A stretch of 36,535 nucleotides of DNA from Candidatus Raymondbacteria bacterium RIFOXYA2_FULL_49_16. GTDB taxonomy: Bacteria > Fibrobacterota > OXYB2-FULL-49-7 > XYB2-FULL-49-35. Each line of letters starts with the position of its first letter. The stretch's first letter is position 1. Position numbers and translations under genes: made by a program. The notes below the pieces were generated by a model. That model did not search any database and had not been told where the DNA came from. It worked only from the letters and a program-made list of their open reading frames with translations. Positions 32,879-36,535 of this stretch are shown piece by piece. The stretch lies in contig MFYT01000097.1 in the NCBI GenBank assembly GCA_001789205.1, forward strand, positions 1-36,535. Direction: 5' to 3'.

Positions 32879-33640
32879 TTAAAAATAGATTATGCCCGCT
32901 ATGCCCGCAAGTATGCAATACGGGGCAAAGAGGTGGAGCCTGCCGCTGTTCACAAAGGAAAGCAGTACCTTGAGCGCGACAATGCCTATTGCAAATGCGC
33001 TGACCGTGCCCAGGGCCACGGGAAGGGCCGATCCTGCGGGCAGTCCGGGCCCTTCTGCCAGGTCTTTGCCGTGGAGCACCACCGCCCCAAGGATTGAGGG
33101 AATGGAAAGAATAAAGGAAAAGGCGGCCGCCTGTTCGCGCTTTAAGCCCAGAAAGAGACCCACGGCAATGGTTGATCCTGAGCGAGAAATGCCGGGAATA
33201 ATGGCAATGCCCTGTACCACGCCTATGATAAATGCCCGGGTCATAGTCAGGTCTTTGCCGTTGTTTTTTTTAAAACGTGTGGCGGCAAGGAGCAGACCGG
33301 TGACAATGAGCATGAGGCAGACCAGCCGGGGCGACCCGAACATGTTTTCGAGCGGGTGTTTGAACAGGACGCCGATGATGCCTGTGGGAACTAGGCCGGC
33401 AAAGACCATGAGCGCGTATTTCAGGTCGCGCATAAGGAGGATTTCAACGATTTTTTTCCTGAATACAATGCCAACAGCGGCCAGGGTCCCCAGGTGGAGC
33501 ATGATGTCAAAAAATAGCTGCTGGTCGAGGTTGGGAAACGAGGGGAAGAGGTTTGTGAAAATGACCAAGTGGCCGGAACTGGAAACAGGGAGAAATTCAG
33601 TCAGGCCCTGGACAATGCCAAGGATCAGTGCGCTGAACAT
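32879..33640 (-). CDS. uppP: Undecaprenyl-diphosphatase (BacA type)
   Basis: A 253-residue, eight-helix inner-membrane protein. The catalytic region is GIVQGLTEFLPVSSSGHLVI (8-27) and the second family signature is IPGISRSGSTIAVGLFLGL with the conserved Arg and Ser. It recycles undecaprenyl pyrophosphate to the monophosphate carrier for peptidoglycan and other wall polymers, and gives bacitracin resistance. The start overlaps the rpmA stop as TAATG, so translation is coupled to the ribosomal protein genes. The HIT gene follows after 4 bases. Length is slightly below the family average (about 265), without loss of motifs. Confidence 0.93.
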   Translation of the reverse strand: MFSALILGIVQGLTEFLPVSSSGHLVIFTNLFPSFPNLDQQLFFDIMLHLGTLAAVGIVFRKKIVEILLMRDLKYALMVFAGLVPTGIIGVLFKHPLENMFGSPRLVCLMLIVTGLLLAATRFKKNNGKDLTMTRAFIIGVVQGIAIIPGISRSGSTIAVGLFLGLKREQAAAFSFILSIPSILGAVVLHGKDLAEGPGLPAGSALPVALGTVSAFAIGIVALKVLLSFVNSGRLHLFAPYCILAGIAGIIYF

Positions 33641-33897
33641 TAAGCTGCGGCAAGAATGGAGACTTTTTTACATTCCTTGCCCAGGCGGCTGAAGCAGACC
33701 GTGCCTTTTACCAGGGCAAAGAGGGTGTGGTCTTTGCCAATGCCCACGTTGGGTCCTGGATAGATGCGCGTACCGCGCTGCCGCACAATGATGGTTCCCG
33801 CGCTCACGGATTCGCCTGAGAACCGTTTGACGCCAAGGTATTTGGGATTGCTGTCTCTGCCGTTTCTGCTTGCGCCTACGCCTTTTTTGTGTGCCAT
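33640..33897 (-). CDS. rpmA: 50S ribosomal protein bL27
   Basis: An 85-residue protein beginning [20 protein letters not shown], the standard bL27 N-terminus, with [41 protein letters not shown] and a C-terminal strand. It sits near the peptidyl-transferase centre and helps tRNA positioning. There is no N-terminal extension of the kind cleaved in Firmicutes. It lies 12 bases after the rplU stop on the minus strand, the usual pairing. It ends by sharing bases with the uppP start, where many bacteria instead have obgE. Confidence 0.96.
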   Translation of the reverse strand: MAHKKGVGASRNGRDSNPKYLGVKRFSGESVSAGTIIVRQRGTRIYPGPNVGIGKDHTLFALVKGTVCFSRLGKECKKVSILAAA

Positions 33898-33909
33898 GGG
33901 GGACCTCGC

Positions 33910-34314
33910 TTATGCTTTCGGTTCGCTTTTTTGTTCTTTTTTCGCCTTTGCCGCGGCTTTTTTCTGCTCTGCCTGGGCAGGGTCGTGCGTCTCTTTTTTG
34001 CCATTGCACACGACTTCCGTGATTAGGATGTCCGTATATCCCTGGCGATGGCCGGTTTTTTTTCGGTAGTCCTTGCGCCGTTTTTTCTTGAAAATGATCT
34101 GTTTTTCGCCAAGGACATGGGCCAGGACAGTGGCTCTGACCGCCGCGTTTTCGACATAGGGCTTGCCAATGCTTGCTTCGTTGTTGTCGGAAAAGAGGAG
34201 GACTTTGTCAAAACTGATTTCTTTGTTCGCTTCAGCCTCAATAGAGGGAACGCGGCATGTATTTCCCGGGCTCACTTTGAACTGGACGCCCTGGATGTCG
34301 ACTATGCAGTACAT
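33910..34314 (-). CDS. rplU: 50S ribosomal protein bL21
   Basis: A 134-residue protein. The ATG at 34314 ([14 protein letters not shown]) has a CAGGAG site; a longer frame from 34347 would start ahead of it without one. The core contains [56 protein letters not shown], all standard for bL21. A C-terminal extension of about 30 residues ([15 protein letters not shown], then alternating Ala/Lys) goes beyond the usual 103 residues; basic tails of this type are common in some lineages. It heads the rplU-rpmA-uppP-HIT operon. Confidence 0.94.
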   Translation of the reverse strand: MYCIVDIQGVQFKVSPGNTCRVPSIEAEANKEISFDKVLLFSDNNEASIGKPYVENAAVRATVLAHVLGEKQIIFKKKRRKDYRKKTGHRQGYTDILITEVVCNGKKETHDPAQAEQKKAAAKAKKEQKSEPKA

Positions 34315-34407
34315 AGAATCTCCTGTCCTGTTTGGTTTTAAAGGCAATAAATATAGTTATTACGCGCTTTTGCTTCAAGAGTATTCATCAATTATTTTAT
34401 ATGCTCC

Positions 34408-34692
34408 ATGACCCTTGAACTATCAGACGGCAGGTCCATACCGCATGTTGTGGTATGCGATTCTTTCCTGAAACGGCTATTGGGATTCATGTTCAGAAAG
34501 AAGCTTGCGCCAGGCCAGGCGCTCCTTTTTCCTGGATGCTGGATTATCCACACCTGTTTCATGCGGAAGAGCATCCGTGTGCTCTTTCTGGACAACGGCC
34601 ATGCGGTTGTCCGCGAGATTGAGAACATGAAGCCGTGGCGGATTGCATGGTGCGGACGCGCGCGCCACACGCTCGAGATTGTGCGCGGTTGA
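34408..34692 (+). CDS. DUF192 protein
   Basis: A 94-residue protein of the DUF192 family. It shows DSFLKRLLGFMFRKKLAPGQALLF followed by CWIIHTCFMRKSIRVLFLDNGHAVV and AWCGRARHTLEIVRG, which match the family's 'RxxGLMFR', 'IHTxFMxxxIDVLFLD' and 'AxxVLEL' blocks. Function is unknown; many members are exported, but this copy has no signal peptide and may be cytoplasmic. The start is the ATG at 34408 with no strong ribosome-binding site. It stops one base before the stop of the next, convergent gene, so the two genes meet end to end. Confidence 0.8.
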   Translation: MTLELSDGRSIPHVVVCDSFLKRLLGFMFRKKLAPGQALLFPGCWIIHTCFMRKSIRVLFLDNGHAVVREIENMKPWRIAWCGRARHTLEIVRG

Positions 34693-35109
34693 TTAGAGGG
34701 CCATTTTTTTGCAGACACAATAACAGAGGCGTGAGAAGAACCTGCCAGCGCAGGGAAGCGCGGGGCCAGCGTATCCTTTCTTAATGATCAGGAGATCGTT
34801 CAATAAAACCGCGCTCATCTCCTCGGGTCTGAAAAGAAAGAGGGGATGGCCTGCCTGTGTATTTGGGCCGGGCTGCCGGGTGGTGATAAACTTGGACAAT
34901 GAGAGCGCGCGCGGTGCGGTCAGGGCCGCGCCATTAGTGACAATAAGGACAAAGAGTCCTCCTAGCTCAATGGTCTGCGTGAGACTGGCCACAATTCTCT
35001 CTGGAAAAGGATAGTGTTCGAGCTCGCGTGGTGCAACGCAGACGCGCCCGGTAGTACCCGTGAGAAAGGATTTTTGAGCGTTTTGGACGATTTTTTCAAC
35101 AGCGGTCAT
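34693..35109 (-). CDS. Hypothetical cytoplasmic protein
   Basis: I do not recognise this protein. It has 138 residues from the ATG at 35109 (MTAVEKIV), chosen because GGAG lies about 8 bases upstream; a longer frame from 35160 would include that site. There is no signal peptide. Visible features are a central hydrophobic strand region (IELGGLFVLIVTNGAALTA), a LLNDLLIIKKGYAG segment and a cysteine-containing C-terminus (LCYCVCKKMAL). It is divergent from purL across about 120 bases and convergent with the DUF192 gene. Confidence 0.6.
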   Translation of the reverse strand: MTAVEKIVQNAQKSFLTGTTGRVCVAPRELEHYPFPERIVASLTQTIELGGLFVLIVTNGAALTAPRALSLSKFITTRQPGPNTQAGHPLFLFRPEEMSAVLLNDLLIIKKGYAGPALPCAGRFFSRLCYCVCKKMAL

Positions 35110-35230
35110 TTCGTGGGCTCCAGGGTCATTTTTCCGTGGTTTTTTAATAATATAGCACATAGCACCTGAGAAGCGGAATATTGTATTTTATTCTGTTTTC
35201 AAACCACGCTATTGATCAAAGGACGCACGT

Positions 35231-36535
35231 ATGAAAGAGCCGGTTGTCAGCCAGAAACTCGCGGAAGAACACGGTCTAACGGCCGAGGAATACCAGAAGA
35301 TCTGCCAGGTGCTTGGCCGCACACCTTTGTATACCGAATTGGGCATCTATTCGGTCATGTGGTCCGAGCACTGCTCGTACAAGAACTCCATCGCGGTACT
35401 CAAGACTTTTCCCAAGGAGGGGGAGCGCTGCCTTACGGTCGCGGGAGAGGAGAACGCCGGGGTCATCGACATTGGCGAGGGCAGGGCGGTCACCTTTAAG
35501 ATAGAGAGCCACAACCATCCCTCGGCGGTCGAGCCCTACCAGGGCGCGGCAACGGGCGTGGGCGGCATCATGCGCGACATTTTCACCATGGGCGCGCGGC
35601 CCATTGCCTCGCTCAATTCCTTGCGTTTTGGCGAGCTTGCGGGCAAGGATGCCAACCGCGTCAAATACTTGTTTTCCGGAGTTGTCAAGGGTATCGGCGA
35701 CTACGGCAATTGTCTGGGCGTTCCCACTGTGGCCGGGGAGGTCTATTTCGAGGATTCCTACCGGGGCAATCCTTTGGTAAATGCCATGACGGTGGGCATC
35801 ATGAAACATGAACACCTGGCCAGCGCCAGCGCCAAGGGGCCGGGCAATGCGGTCATTTACGTGGGGTCCACAACGGGCCGCGACGGCATTCACGGCGCCT
35901 CATTCGCCTCGCTCGAACTTTCCGAAGAGTCTGAGGAAAAACGGAGCGCGGTGCAGGTTGGTGATCCCTTTACCGAAAAATTGCTTATCGAAGCAACGCT
36001 CGAGGCAATACAGACAGGCCGCATCGTGGGTATCCAGGACATGGGCGCGGCGGGACTTACCTGTTCGTCGTCTGAGATGTCGGCCAAGGCAGGTACAGGT
36101 ATGGAGATCCTGCTCGAAAAGGTGCCCATGCGCGAAACCAATATGATTCCCTACGAGATCATGCTTTCCGAATCGCAGGAACGCATGCTTTTAGTGGTTG
36201 AGCCGCAGAACATGGATGAGATCATGGGCATTTATACGAAGTGGGGTTTAAACGCGGTCCGTATCGGCACGGTCACGGACAACGGCAGGCTGCGCGTTTT
36301 TTTTCACGGTGAACGCGTTGCCGACATTCCCTCAAAGTCGCTGGTGCTGGGCGGCGACGCGCCGGTGTATATCCGCGAGCGCCGCAGACCCGCGTATCTC
36401 GACGAGACCCAGCGTTACAACCTTGCGGCCGTGCCCGAGCCCACCAGTCTGCGCGTACCGGCTTCGTACAGTGAGGTCCTGTGTACCCTGCTCGCTTCGC
36501 CCAATATCGCGAGCAAGGAGTGGGTCTACGAACAG
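35231..36535 (+). CDS. purL: Phosphoribosylformylglycinamidine synthase subunit PurL (partial, 3' end outside)
   Basis: The first 435 codons of PurL, the ATP-dependent subunit that makes FGAM from FGAR in purine synthesis. The start is ATG 35231. The N-terminus ([20 protein letters not shown]) and the signature [13 protein letters not shown] are those of the short PurL used with separate PurS and PurQ. Further on are the nucleotide- and metal-binding block [53 protein letters not shown] and [18 protein letters not shown]. The frame is open to the last base of the window. About 300 residues should lie beyond the edge. No purS or purQ is upstream. Confidence 0.95.
   Translation, partial: MKEPVVSQKLAEEHGLTAEEYQKICQVLGRTPLYTELGIYSVMWSEHCSYKNSIAVLKTFPKEGERCLTVAGEENAGVIDIGEGRAVTFKIESHNHPSAVEPYQGAATGVGGIMRDIFTMGARPIASLNSLRFGELAGKDANRVKYLFSGVVKGIGDYGNCLGVPTVAGEVYFEDSYRGNPLVNAMTVGIMKHEHLASASAKGPGNAVIYVGSTTGRDGIHGASFASLELSEESEEKRSAVQVGDPFTEKLLIEATLEAIQTGRIVGIQDMGAAGLTCSSSEMSAKAGTGMEILLEKVPMRETNMIPYEIMLSESQERMLLVVEPQNMDEIMGIYTKWGLNAVRIGTVTDNGRLRVFFHGERVADIPSKSLVLGGDAPVYIRERRRPAYLDETQRYNLAAVPEPTSLRVPASYSEVLCTLLASPNIASKEWVYEQ

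Overview
The window looks like chromosomal DNA of an uncultured diderm bacterium, most likely from the FCB side of the tree (Fibrobacterota or a neighbouring candidate phylum). This placement is inference. It rests on two secreted proteins ending in PNPFNP-type 'type A' (T9SS-like) sorting domains, a Tol envelope operon, several lipoprotein or Sec signal peptides, and housekeeping genes (gatA, rplU, rpmA, uppP, purL) of ordinary bacterial type. No tRNA, rRNA or CRISPR array was seen.

Layout. 1-90 is the 3' end (domains V and VI) of a group II intron, apparently sitting inside the signal-peptide codons of a small exported protein (to 612). 618-4025 holds an exported alpha/beta hydrolase and a large SpoIIE/RsbU-type phosphatase. 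A 131-bp nested palindromic repeat separates these from a convergent secreted DUF4091/GH-like protein (4161-5921). 6192-11080 is an accessory stretch: a DUF4143 AAA ATPase, an internally deleted relic of a sorting-domain protein, an AT-rich lipoprotein gene, a full-length sorting-domain protein, a small barrel-like envelope protein with no clear start codon, and a MntA/HepT (MNT-HEPN) toxin-antitoxin pair.

11191-15844 returns to core genes: gatA (minus) divergent from a run of aspartate-type aminotransferase, SAP/Rho-N-like small protein and AI-2E-family permease, then a small exported protein on the minus strand. 16096-18627 is a large secreted esterase with a sorting domain. 18723-22629 is a tight tolQ-tolR-tolA-tolB-cpoB operon that lacks pal at its usual place. 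22651-26279 carries a divergent Nramp-like transporter without the canonical metal motifs, an alpha/alpha-barrel AGE-like protein and a methyltransferase. A URO-D-family protein (minus) and an M24 peptidase (plus) follow.

29014-32216 is a three-gene envelope operon (LPP20/FlgP-like, TPR+SLH lipoprotein, FlgT/CsgG-like). It is driven by a near-consensus sigma70 promoter with a perfect CRP-type palindrome upstream, and closed by a strong bidirectional terminator. The other side of that terminator serves an rplU-rpmA-uppP-HIT operon. The window ends with a DUF192 gene, an unknown minus-strand gene and the 5' part of purL.

The best candidates for something undescribed are the LPP20/TPR-SLH/FlgT-like operon, which has no flagellar genes around it, and the pal-less Tol operon. 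The nested palindrome and the transporter with altered metal motifs come next.
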